This document shows positions 54,496 through 64,000 of a stretch of 64,000 bases of DNA, piece by piece. Within the stretch, counting starts at the first letter, position 1. Every line of letters starts with the position of its first letter. Source of the DNA: Rachicladosporium sp. CCFEE 5018 (lineage: Eukaryota; Ascomycota; Dothideomycetes; Cladosporiales; Cladosporiaceae); NCBI GenBank assembly GCA_002077045.2, contig KZ111150.1, forward strand, positions 1,296,390 to 1,360,389. Direction: 5' to 3'. Both the position numbers and the translations under genes were made by a program. Below the pieces are notes generated by a model. The model was not told the DNA's origin. It did no database searches and worked only from the letters and a program-made list of their open reading frames with translations.

Positions 54496-57400
54496 AATCG
54501 AGGACTGGCGCGTAGCCGGCACCGACCTGACCGGGGTGGTTGAGGACGATGACCTGGGCGTTGAAGCTCTCGGCACCCTTGGGCGGGTCGTTCTTAGAGT
54601 CACCGGCGACGTTGCCACGACGAATCTCCTTGACGGAGACGTTCTTGACGTTGAAGCCGACGTTGTCACCTGGAAGACCCTCGACGAGCTGCTCGTGGTG
54701 CATCTCGACGGACTTGACTTCGGTGGTGACACCAGCTGGGGCGAAGGTAACGACCATGCCGGCCTTGATGACACCGGTCTCGACACGGCCGACGGGGACT
54801 GTGCCAATACCACCGATCTTGTACACGTCCTGGAGGGGAAGACGGAGAGCCTTGTCGGTGGGACGGGTGGGCTGGTCGATGGCATCAATGGCCTCGAGGA
54901 GGGTTTTACCGGTGGTCTTGACCTTGGTCTCCTTCTCCCATCCCTTGTACCAGGGGCAGTTGGGGGAGTTGTCGATCATGTTGTCGCCGTTGAAGCCGGA
55001 GATGGGGACGAAGGGGACGGTCTTGGGGTTGTACCCGACCTTCTTGATGAAGCCAGATGTCTCCTTGATGATCTCCTGGAAGCGGTCCTCAGACCACTTG
55101 GTGGTGTCCATCTTGTTGATGGCGACGATGAGCTGCTTGACACCGAGGGTGTAAGCGAGCAGGGCGTGCTCGCGAGTCTGACCATCCTTGGAGATACCAG
55201 CCTCGAACTCACCGACACCAGCGGCGATGATGAGGATGGCGCAGTCGGCCTGCGAGGTACCAGTGATCATGTTCTTGATGAAATCACGGTGACCGGGGGC
55301 ATCGATGACGGTGACACTGAAGTGATGTTGTTAGTGCTGTTGATTAGATGATGCTGAATTGACCGGGTCAATTAGTGTGGTGCTGCTGCTGCTGCTGCAA
55401 CTGCATTCTTGTGTGTTGCGCCTCTCTGATGGCGAGTGAGGGAGGTGCTGCTGCTGCAAGGCTGCTTGCATGGTGTGCAGTAGTAGGTGTTGTTCGCCAA
55501 GGCGGCGGCACGAGTGGCAGCCTTGCGGAGTGATGCCGCCGTGCTCGACAGCTTCAGCGTGAGCCTCGGTGTCGTTGTGGTCATCGAGGGCGTACTGGGT
55601 GGCAGCGTTGTGGTCACAGACCTCGCATCGAAAGCGTGCAGCTTCTTTGGCTCGGTTGCGGACGCCAGCGGCGATCTCGTTGGCTCTGCCGGGGTTGCGG
55701 GCGCTCCAGTCATTCCAATCGTCGAGGCGCTCTTGTAGGTATGCCTCTTCGTCGCTGTCGCGCTTTCGCTTGCGCGCGCTGGCCGCATTCTCTGCTATGC
55801 GCTGGCGACGTAGGGTGGCAGCATGTGTGCGCTCTTCGTCAGTGAGCTTGAGGTCACCTCTGACGCCCTCAGACAACGACAGATGCGTGCAGGCGGGCTC
55901 CCAGCTGACACTGGCACGCTGCCAGAGGAAGAAGTCGGGGATATAGACGTCGTCCATTATCGTCTTTCTGCAGGCACAGAAGACGACGGTGAAGGCGGCT
56001 TCGATGACCAGCAGGCGTGCTCGAAGCTTGGGCACAATGTGTGGTAGAGGCAGGTCAGTCCAGCAAAGCATGCCGACAGATGAAATCTTGTAGCCGTCAT
56101 CGAGAGCCTGCTTGACGAGCGCAGGAAGTGCGCCGGTGCCATTGAGGTAAGTGGTACAACGCCTCCGGATACTATCGGTGGCGTCGGTCCCAGACCCAAT
56201 GTAGAGCTTAGGTAGTGAGCGAGGGCGTTCGAGGACGACAGCGTAATCTCCCCACTGCTTGATGGTCTTGGAAGGCGAAGGGAGGTTCTTGATGAAGCGG
56301 ATGGTAGGAGGTGTCTCCGACGAGGGTACTGAGTCCAATCCAGGTGCTACGTGTAATGGTGACGAGCTGACGACTGAATCCCAGACTGAGCGTTGTGCGA
56401 AGATGGTCTTGATGTCGGGATTGATGTACCAGCCAGGCAGGTCAAGGCTGAGCAGGCGAAAGGCAGCGTCGTCGATGTGTGATTGGACACGATGACTGTG
56501 GGCTTGGTACAACGACTCCATTTTGACCGGGTCAATCTGGTGGAGTCGAGCTGGTGACGAGCGGTGGTCGCGGTGTTGAGATCTTCTTCAATGAGGTCGA
56601 GGTTGGTCCTGATTCCTTTGGACGACGTCGAGTGGGTGTTGACTGGCTCAAGGAAGGCTGCCAGAGGTGAGAAGAGGAACAGGAAGAGTCGTCCATGATA
56701 AAGCAGCGGGCAGCAGGTAGCAGGAAGTAGCAGGGCGAGAACAGCAGCAGGAACCATGCAGAACGGCGGAACGAAGTAGCAGAACAGCGGCAGGCGCAGC
56801 AGAACAGCAGCAGGTGCAGCAGAACAGCAGCAGCAGGAACATTCTATTAGTTGGGGGAGGGGGTATTGCTTACTGTGAAAGTGTTAGTCACAGCGGAGAA
56901 GACGGTGAGGGGAGTGGCAAGAAATTTTTACCTAGTACTTGGGAGTCTCGAACTTCCAGAGCGCAATGTCGATCGTGATACCACGCTCACGCTCAGCCTT
57001 CAACTTGTCGAGCACCCAGGCGTACTTGAAGGAACCCTTGCCAAGCTCGGCGGCTTCCTGAGATGGTTGTCAGTCGTGTTCATGTTGTGCTGTCAAGATC
57101 CTCTCGATGCTGCGCATGTGTTGGACATGGTAATGCAGTCAGAGTCATGACAACGCGCAAGGTGGCGAAATTGAAGGAGGGGCAGCGCGCCAAAATTTTG
57201 ACGGATAAAGCGCCCCACCATCAATTTGCGACCGTGCGAAATTGTCGCCTCCAATAAGGAAATGTGTGAAGGAGGGGGATGGAGTATTGCCTACCTTCTC
57301 GAACTTCTCGATGGTACGCTTGTCGATACCTCCGCACTTGTAGATCAAGTCTGTGGTCTTGTGAGTGATGTGGTCGAGCGCTCATTGGAATGAGAATTGT

Positions 57401-57558
57401 GCTTACGACCGGTGGTGGTGGACTTGCCGGAGTCGACGTGGCCGATGACCACGACGTTGATATGGCTCTTCTCCTTACTGTGCCGCTGTCAGTCACTGTG
57501 CACCCATGCTCTTAAAGTGTGAAGCGCCAGGCGCCACTTGATGGCCGACTCACCCCAT
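54496..57558 (-). CDS. TEF1: EF-1-alpha, copy C, C-terminus missing at gap
   Basis: Exons 57554-57558, 57407-57477, 57295-57350, 56933-57057 and 54496-55316 are as in copy A. Truncated by the gap at the same codon as copy B. Confidence 0.9.
55331..56521 (-). CDS. GIY-YIG endonuclease ORF, copy C, same frameshift
   Basis: Identical translation to 5723-6913, with the second finger again in the alternate frame, which ends at 55372. Confidence 0.75.
   Translation of the reverse strand: MESLYQAHSHRVQSHIDDAAFRLLSLDLPGWYINPDIKTIFAQRSVWDSVVSSSPLHVAPGLDSVPSSETPPTIRFIKNLPSPSKTIKQWGDYAVVLERPRSLPKLYIGSGTDATDSIRRRCTTYLNGTGALPALVKQALDDGYKISSVGMLCWTDLPLPHIVPKLRARLLVIEAAFTVVFCACRKTIMDDVYIPDFFLWQRASVSWEPACTHLSLSEGVRGDLKLTDEERTHAATLRRQRIAENAASARKRKRDSDEEAYLQERLDDWNDWSARNPGRANEIAAGVRNRAKEAARFRCEVCDHNAATQYALDDHNDTEAHAEAVEHGGITPQGCHSCRRLGEQHLLLHTMQAALQQQHLPHSPSERRNTQECSCSSSSSTTLIDPVNSASSNQQH
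55359..55372. repeat. near-palindromic 14-mer, copy C, downstream border
   Basis: TTGACCGGGTCAAT, as at 5751-5764. Confidence 0.85.
56523..56536. repeat. near-palindromic 14-mer, copy C, upstream border
   Basis: TTGACCGGGTCAAT, as at 6915-6928. Confidence 0.85.
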
Positions 57559-58498
57559 GTTGACGGATTTCTTGTGGGTGTGTTGTGGAAGGTTGGTGAG
57601 GTGTTCTGAGATTGAGGACTGGTGGTGTTGTCAGTATGGCTGCTATCGAGGCGATGGTGGCGATGCTGCTCACTTGTGAAGATGGTACAGCTTGTGTATC
57701 GGTGTTCAACGATTTTTCGAAGAGGGTTGAAGGGCTTGCGTGGGTTAAGTAGTGGAGGGCGAAGGAAACGCGCTAAGTGGGGCGCTTCGAATTTGCACGC
57801 TTGTGCGTCACAATCCTCCATGCCTGAAATGGCGCCTTGATATGAGATAAGCAAGATTGGGGGCAAAGTGACTGAATATGAGTCTCTGTGTGATGTGAAC
57901 TTCACTTTTCTCCAGTGGAACCTCCAACTCCCACAAGTGTGACATGTGACCATGCTAATATGAGCCAGACCGCACCGCTTTATCACTACACTGTCGTGCC
58001 TGTGAGAAGGCTACGTTTGAGGTCAAGACCGTCGGCCTCCATTCTTGCTCACTGATAGTGGATGATGTTACCAGTGACACGACTAGCAGTGCATCAGCAC
58101 TCAGAGGCTTGAGGAAGCGGAGTCAGTGCGTACACGACCTCACGGCGGTGTCTTTATTACGCTCTACCGGTCGAGTCATCCTTGAAGCGGCAGCGTACGT
58201 CGACTTACCTCACTCCGTGGTCTGACCAGTCTTCATTGATCCCTTCATCCTCGCTCTGCTCACATTCGAGACTCGCTTGAGCATCCCGAATTTGAGTAGC
58301 AATCATCCTCGGCTATTCGCGAGTGGCACACCGCCCAGATGATGGGCTGCCGAGATATTAGACGGATCGTCGCCAATCGGCAGGATAAGAAGCTGCCTCG
58401 AGGCGATGGTCCTCATCTCGTGAAGGCAGCCGCCGGGTATTTACTCGATCGCCGTCTTTCGAGACGACCATAGTTCATTTGCACATCTCGAGCAGTCC
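57559..58498. other. TEF1 upstream region, copy C
   Basis: Same as 7951-8890. The orphan open stretch is at 58300-58473. Confidence 0.4.
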
Positions 58499-60250
58499 TC
58501 ATCTCTCCTTCAACTTCCCCTTCTTTTCGTCCCAGAACCTCCAGCAGGTAACATGCATTTCCGCCCCCTCTACCCACCACTCACCAAAGCTATCCTCAAT
58601 CCCCTCATCGACTTTCGTAACTCTCTCCTCCCTCTTCAGCCCACAGAGAGCACAAGTCCGAGCCGCTGTGAAGCCTCCTGCAAGGGTGTTCAGACTCTTG
58701 ATCGGCATTGCCTCTGCAATTTCGGGCACATTTGGGAGCTTGCTCGAGACCGAACTAGCATTGATCGCTGGAACGGCACTTCGTAGTCTGCCAGCCTGAG
58801 CGCCCCACAGGCGCAAGACATCGAGCACCTCCCTCTCCTCTTTTGCAAGCTCGCCCTTGTCAACGCCGGTCAGCTTCATGCCGCCTTGCTTTCCGGCAGG
58901 TCCGATCCGCATGCTTTGTGCGAGACGTTGGTCGCGTTTCCAGCGAAGCTTTCGGCCTGCCAGAATATGCGCCATGGCAGCGGAGTGGGAGAGGTATGCT
59001 CGCATGAAAGTATGAGTTGCCGGATGGTGAAGCAGAGTCTCTTTGTCCGAGGCTGGGAGTTTTGAGAGAGGGAGAAGAAGGTTTGATTGAGCGGAAGCTA
59101 TCAGAGGAGGGAAGAGGAACAGCAGGAGAGATGGTGGTGGTACATTGCTGGGTGGCAGTGCATCGGCGGGAGGAAGTGAAAGAGAGCTTGGCAGGGACGC
59201 GTGATCTGTCGGCGACGATATGGGTGATAGCCGAGAGATCTCTTGTGTCGGCTCTGGAGTAGCAGACTCGAAGTCGTCCCACACATCGGTATCCTGTATG
59301 TTATCATTCGCCGCCGTGAATCCAGCCTTCGAGGCTAAATGTATTCCATTTGAGTATGCAGGAAACGGTGAGGGACTCTCGTCGAGGCTCAATAAGTCCG
59401 TCATAGGCGGAAGTCGGTCCTGAACTGCTGACTGCGGTGTCACAGCCGACTTACTCTGATCACTACGTGTCACCGCAGCGACAGTTTCAAAATCACCCCA
59501 ATCATCGTCCTCCTCTGCCTCAACCTCGGCCTCATTCTCGCTCACACTCTCAGCATCAAAGAACACACTATGGTCCTTCGGCGTCGCATACTGTGACTTC
59601 TTTCGTAGCTTATTGGGCGATCTCGGTGGCGGCTTCGACTGTACTCTCGGACTCGGTTGTAGCGGCGCTGCCGCTTTGGACTCGCTCTCAGCGGCCATCT
59701 GCGCAGCTATGAGTTTCTTTGAGTAAGCCATCGCAGCCTCCGGATCGTTCGCAAGGTCAACGGTCAGATCGTCTGCGCCGGCATCGTACTCGTCGTCGTC
59801 GGCAGAGAACAGAAAGTCCATGTGTCCTGCGAAGGGGTGGGCACCTGTCTTGGGCTTGTCTTGGGAGACTGGCTTTGGCTTGAAAGGCAGGGGTCTCGGC
59901 GGGATCGATCGCACTTCCGACTTTGAGGGTGCTCGAGGTGCAGGCTTTGTTTGCGGTGCGGTTGTCGTAGACGCATTCAAACTCAGCGGTACCGGGGCCG
60001 ACTCGTTCGACATCCGGGCTTGATTGCTATTCTCCACTTTGACGGGCAACGGAGTATCCTCCACGCTCGCCGCATCCTCGAAGTCTCCGAAGTCATCCTC
60101 GTCGTCTGGTAGGTCCAGTGCTGGCGATACCTGAGCTTGCGGAAATAATCTGGTGATTGACGATCCTAGAGTATCCCAGTCTGTCTTCGGCTGGCCCTGG
60201 TTCGTCGCAACGTCGTCATCGCCAAAGGCTGCGAAGAGATCTTGCGACAT
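58499..60250 (-). CDS. putative AP-1 accessory protein, copy C
   Basis: 583 residues, identical translation to 8891-10642. Confidence 0.6.
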   Translation of the reverse strand: MSQDLFAAFGDDDVATNQGQPKTDWDTLGSSITRLFPQAQVSPALDLPDDEDDFGDFEDAASVEDTPLPVKVENSNQARMSNESAPVPLSLNASTTTAPQTKPAPRAPSKSEVRSIPPRPLPFKPKPVSQDKPKTGAHPFAGHMDFLFSADDDEYDAGADDLTVDLANDPEAAMAYSKKLIAAQMAAESESKAAAPLQPSPRVQSKPPPRSPNKLRKKSQYATPKDHSVFFDAESVSENEAEVEAEEDDDWGDFETVAAVTRSDQSKSAVTPQSAVQDRLPPMTDLLSLDESPSPFPAYSNGIHLASKAGFTAANDNIQDTDVWDDFESATPEPTQEISRLSPISSPTDHASLPSSLSLPPADALPPSNVPPPSLLLFLFPPLIASAQSNLLLPLSKLPASDKETLLHHPATHTFMRAYLSHSAAMAHILAGRKLRWKRDQRLAQSMRIGPAGKQGGMKLTGVDKGELAKEEREVLDVLRLWGAQAGRLRSAVPAINASSVSSKLPNVPEIAEAMPIKSLNTLAGGFTAARTCALCGLKREERVTKVDEGIEDSFGEWWVEGAEMHVTCWRFWDEKKGKLKER

Positions 60251-60553
60251 TCCAGCGTTCGGTCAAGATGGTATCGCTGAGTGTCTCATCTAGTGCTCGA
60301 AGAGGTTGGTCCGGGAGCCGGTAGTGTTTGCAAGCATCCAATTGTGCCAGACCGAACGGATCGATTCCGAGTATGTCGACAACCTAGACTCGAACGCACT
60401 TGATCCGAATTAGGTGACGCGAACGATGACCATGGTATTTATTGGTGCTTATGGCAACTCGGAGGTGTAGTTGGAAACGCCAAGCACCATGGCCGACTTC
60501 AAAGTTCGAGCTTCGAACGTTTGTCGACAGCGCCATCAATACCGCGGCGATAC

Positions 60554-63484
60554 ATGCTGTCATCTGGCGCTCACGCAGTGCCATCCTCAGCATGTCTGAA
60601 GTCTCAGCTACGATATGTTCTCCTTGGACTACGACGGGCGCCAACAACGGGGCCGCAATACCGCCCCTTGCAAACATTCGCTGTCTCCTACCAGGAGGCC
60701 GCTACCCAGATCGTGAAGGACGAGTCACGCGATGACAGAATTCCAACCCCCCATGTCGCAGCGGGAGAGTCGTCTAATACTTCTCACGATGGGTACAGTC
60801 TCACCTTCTACACGGACAGAACTCGACGTGATCCGACAGACCGTGATACAGAGGCGGCGCAGGAGAAGCCATCGTATCGCCACTACGGCTCGAAAGGGCA
60901 AGTCACCGGCGAGGATGACCTCCGCGATGATGCGAAGAGTTCCCTTGCCTCTGAAGGGAAGACGAAACCGCTGTATCGGCACTACAGTCCCGAAGGTCGC
61001 ATCATCGGGAGAGGCAAGCGGCGGCAGAGGCAGTCTTCACAAGCGTTAGAGACCTCGACAAAGCTAGACGATAGCCCGTTCAAGGTCGTATTGCTACAGG
61101 ACTTGCCAGAAGAAACACAGAAACGGCTTGCTGCAAGCGAAGCGCCGATCTTGCAGCAAGACGAAGCTGGGCGGACCGTAGTGAGTGCGGCGGACATTCA
61201 AGCCGAGTTGAATAGTGTTCCCGATGAGAAGGACATCGCTGCTTCTATTGATGATCTCTGGCCTGCGAACACAATTCTGGAGGAAAAGCAGTACAGCGAG
61301 TTGGTGCAGACTCTTGTTGAACGGTATTCTACGAGCCAGCTCAGAAGATACCGTGATGCTCGGCCGCGTATTGACCGCGCTGCGCAAGACGCGCCTCCCA
61401 CAGACCCATCCGGTACGAGACCTCGACACCAGACGCCGCCTTGGCTACCCGGCACAACGCCTTTACATGTACGACGCGTGAAGGCGAGTCAGGGTACTGT
61501 AAAAAGCGCTGCGATGCACAGCAAACAGAAGATGGTCAATGACATACTACGGCGTACCTGGGACATTTCCGTCAGCTCTGAGGAACAGGCGTATGGAGAG
61601 CTAGAGTTTGGGTTGGCACATGGAAAAAGTGCACTTTTGCTTCAGCTTGATGCCAACGGACAGCCAGCTTACAGGGCCATGATAGGCTCCAAGCTGACGC
61701 TCGGAAGCTCGCGCGTGGAACATTATGCACCTGATAGCGTTCTACGCATCACGGCTCGCCGTCGCGACGCTGAGCACATCGCAGAGACTTTGCAGAACGT
61801 AGTGGACAAAGTCAGAATGCACGTTGTCAAGCTGAATGCACTTCGAAAGCCTCAGCATGGACGTGGAGGAGACGGCAACGGCGAATTGGCGATCAGCAGC
61901 AGCGATCTTGAGGTCATCGGCCAGAGGACTCGGTGTCACTTGCACTGGCAGAACGATCGCAATCTCATCATCTACAGTCTATCGTACCGAGCAGCGATGG
62001 AGGCTCGTCGTCTGGCTGTATGTCTCCTCACATCGCCGGAGGACCGGATGGGCAGCCTGGAGACTGAGCCCATCCTGGAGTCAACGCAACTTCGCAAGCG
62101 TCTTACCACAGTACCCACAATGGGCACTACTGCACTTCACTATCGTTACCGAGGTCGTCTCTTGAGTCGGCTCTCGATGCCCGAACGCAAGGAACGGCAG
62201 AACAACAGCTCGGATCATGGCCCCATCGCGTTGCAGAGCGCAAGGCTCAAGCCCTCCAACGCTGCCGCCAAGCCACGCACCCTGCTCAAACATATGGGCG
62301 AACTTGATAAGCTTGCTCTACCGCAGCGATCTGAGCATCCGACGTCCTACTGGAAGCAGAATGATGCCTCGCCGGGGCCTTGGGAGAGTCATATCGGACT
62401 CGATCTGCACAAAACCGAAGGTGCTCAGCATGAAGTGCGAAGTAGAGCGGCGCAAGGCCCGAGTCCGATTCGCTCGCCTTCACAAGATCGTGTGTTTTCG
62501 CATCAAGTGCCAAAGCTGCAGACAGCTCTGTCATACTTCGTGCCGCAAGGGCAGTCTACCCTCCTGGAGGGCACCCAAGAAGTGAAAGTCGGTCCATCGC
62601 TGCATGAGCTTCCAAGCACGATTGTTGCACACTTCATACCATCGCCCTTCGCTACGCCTAGCGACGTCAACCTTCCTCGCATCGAGATGACCCTGACGCG
62701 CGGCATGAAATCTGGCAAGCATACTTTGTCACTACAGAGCATGCGCGCTATCACCCAAATGCAACAAATTGACATACCCTGCCCAGCGCACTCCGTCGAT
62801 GTGCGATTAAGTCTTGAGCAGTCCACACCGTCGGACACCGAGCGCGCATGGCTCGAGCCTGAGATCAGATCCTTCGTGCAGCCTCTGGATGCGGCTTTCC
62901 GCGCCGGAGACGTTTTGACTGGAAAAGCGGAGGTGGTGTTCCAGATACTCGATCGCGCCGCGCCCACTCGTCGTGCTAAGCAGAAGAAGCTCAAGCAGGA
63001 AGCTAGGAAGGTCGAAAGTGCGACGAAAAAGCCGGATGAAGCCCAAACTTCCACTGCGACATACCTCTTCGAGCGGCTTGAGTCAAGGCAGACAACGTAC
63101 TTCGTGCCGAACCCTGACGTCTTGAACGGCACTATCATCGTTGACCCAGCGGTGCAAAGGTGTCTTGCTGCCATTCCTTCCAGTATCCTCTTGCGCTATG
63201 CAGAAGTCGATGCTGGATTAATCGGTGGACAGCGGACTGAAGTTTCGCTCGTAGACGATCCTACCTCCGCAGCAGTGAAGTCCGTCGACCATGCTCCTAT
63301 AACTGCGCCGTTTGGGGAGAAGGCCGTGCCCACAGACACCGGCAAGCTGCCTAAGAGCCAGGACATTCTCGTTGCTACTTCGAGCCTGGTGGAGCTTGCA
63401 ACGCTGGCGAACCGGGGCGAGCTTGAAACTTTGAAGATGCCGAGGAATTCTCTTGACTGGGATGATGAGGAGACTGGATTGTAG
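60554..63484 (+). CDS. SLS1-like mitochondrial protein, copy C
   Basis: 976 residues from the ATG at 60554, identical to copy A over its whole length. It shares none of the copy-B substitutions after the equivalent of 37095. Confidence 0.62.
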   Translation: MLSSGAHAVPSSACLKSQLRYVLLGLRRAPTTGPQYRPLQTFAVSYQEAATQIVKDESRDDRIPTPHVAAGESSNTSHDGYSLTFYTDRTRRDPTDRDTEAAQEKPSYRHYGSKGQVTGEDDLRDDAKSSLASEGKTKPLYRHYSPEGRIIGRGKRRQRQSSQALETSTKLDDSPFKVVLLQDLPEETQKRLAASEAPILQQDEAGRTVVSAADIQAELNSVPDEKDIAASIDDLWPANTILEEKQYSELVQTLVERYSTSQLRRYRDARPRIDRAAQDAPPTDPSGTRPRHQTPPWLPGTTPLHVRRVKASQGTVKSAAMHSKQKMVNDILRRTWDISVSSEEQAYGELEFGLAHGKSALLLQLDANGQPAYRAMIGSKLTLGSSRVEHYAPDSVLRITARRRDAEHIAETLQNVVDKVRMHVVKLNALRKPQHGRGGDGNGELAISSSDLEVIGQRTRCHLHWQNDRNLIIYSLSYRAAMEARRLAVCLLTSPEDRMGSLETEPILESTQLRKRLTTVPTMGTTALHYRYRGRLLSRLSMPERKERQNNSSDHGPIALQSARLKPSNAAAKPRTLLKHMGELDKLALPQRSEHPTSYWKQNDASPGPWESHIGLDLHKTEGAQHEVRSRAAQGPSPIRSPSQDRVFSHQVPKLQTALSYFVPQGQSTLLEGTQEVKVGPSLHELPSTIVAHFIPSPFATPSDVNLPRIEMTLTRGMKSGKHTLSLQSMRAITQMQQIDIPCPAHSVDVRLSLEQSTPSDTERAWLEPEIRSFVQPLDAAFRAGDVLTGKAEVVFQILDRAAPTRRAKQKKLKQEARKVESATKKPDEAQTSTATYLFERLESRQTTYFVPNPDVLNGTIIVDPAVQRCLAAIPSSILLRYAEVDAGLIGGQRTEVSLVDDPTSAAVKSVDHAPITAPFGEKAVPTDTGKLPKSQDILVATSSLVELATLANRGELETLKMPRNSLDWDDEETGL

Positions 63485-63713
63485 AAGTAGTGTGAGGTGA
63501 TAGCTACTCAACATTCACAGTCCCACGTCACTTGGCCTAGTCAAAGACGGTAGTACTACGCACCATTACACGACTTGAGTGGAGGGCAGAGTAGCGGTCG
63601 TGCCTTCTGCCCGCTTCATCCCTCACCTAAATTGACTTCTGCATCCTCATCCGTGCTGCATTGTCTCTGGCAACACCGCGTCACGAAGTCTTTCGATCGT
63701 TGCTACAATTACC

Positions 63714-64000
63714 ATGGAGAGCTCAACATCGCCCGCCGCGAGCAGATACTTCAACCAGCCAGGCCTGTCTGACATCACGCTCAAGTTCGGGCATCAGCAG
63801 GTCTACGCGCATCGCTATGCACTCTGTGTCAACTCTGAGTACTTCCGCAAATTACTTGTTGGCGATTTTGCGGTCAGTCTAGCATGGCAAGTCCTAGCCC
63901 AATATACTGAATACTGCCGTAGGAAAAGGAGAGGAAGGAAATTACACTTGTCGATGACGACGAAGACGCAATGCTAGCCATGCTGCGTCACATATATCAA
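63714..64000 (+). CDS. BTB/POZ domain protein, copy C, cut by window end
   Basis: Exon 1 is 63714-63872 and exon 2 starts at 63923 and runs off the right edge. Identical to copy A as far as visible. Confidence 0.85.

Larger units (their letters stand above)
55317..56932 (-). other. TEF1 stwintron, copy C
   Basis: Identical to 5709-7324. The internal intron is at 56873-56931, the outer donor G at 56932, and the CAG-rich run at 56703-56840. Confidence 0.75.
54496..64000. repeat. large repeat unit C, cut by the window end
   Basis: Constant offset of +49608 from unit A over 9.5 kb, with identical translations throughout, including the SLS1 region where unit B differs. Starts at the same TEF1 base as unit B. 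Confidence 0.95.

Noticed and set aside
1..64000. CRISPR arrays, tRNA, rRNA or bacterial operon features
   Set aside because: None seen; the intron-rich fungal genes make bacterial features irrelevant, and I found no tRNA-like A/B boxes.

Overview
The window is nuclear DNA of a filamentous ascomycete. Genes carry short introns with GT donors, CTAAC-type branch points and AG acceptors. The gene set is fungal: EF-1-alpha, a PXA-domain protein, a CENP-B-type DNA-binding protein, an SLS1-like mitochondrial protein, TAD1 and an ING-like protein. The TEF1 intron layout looks like Dothideomycetes (Capnodiales/Mycosphaerellales); this placement is an inference and the species is not identified.

Layout. 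Positions 1-4887 are single copy: an ING-like gene running off the left edge, a small secreted protein, and the tRNA adenosine deaminase TAD1. From 4888 the same ~24.7 kb block occurs three times: A 4888-29599, B 29700-54395, and C 54496-64000 (cut by the window edge). Two runs of exactly 100 N separate them. Gene order in a block is TEF1 with an endonuclease ORF in its intron, a putative AP-1 accessory protein, an SLS1-like protein, a BTB protein, an NPF-repeat protein, a coiled-coil protein, a PXA protein, a CENP-B-like protein, a gene-poor 3.5 kb, a broken RBR E3 ligase gene, and a partial acyl-CoA synthetase. C matches A wherever compared. B matches A up to 37094, then abruptly differs by a few percent with indels. 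This looks more like redundant or allelic contigs of a diploid or hybrid genome placed in series than a proven tandem array.

Main result. The TEF1 intron between exons 4 and 5 is 1.6 kb and appears to be a twin spliceosomal intron (stwintron). A 59-nt internal intron splits the G and T of the outer donor. Only two-step splicing avoids an in-frame TAG and restores the invariant Lys-Tyr-Tyr-Val-Thr-Val. The outer intron carries, in sense orientation, an ORF with a GIY-YIG nuclease domain followed by two C2H2 fingers of identical spacing. The fingers lie in two frames, so the ORF is frameshifted. Two direct copies of a near-palindromic 14-mer bracket the ORF almost exactly. A homing-type nuclease lodged in a nuclear spliceosomal stwintron of EF-1-alpha is the best candidate here for an undescribed system.

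Blocks A and B also carry different gene lesions. The NPF-repeat gene and the acyl-CoA synthetase are broken only in B. The RBR ligase gene is broken in both blocks at different sites.
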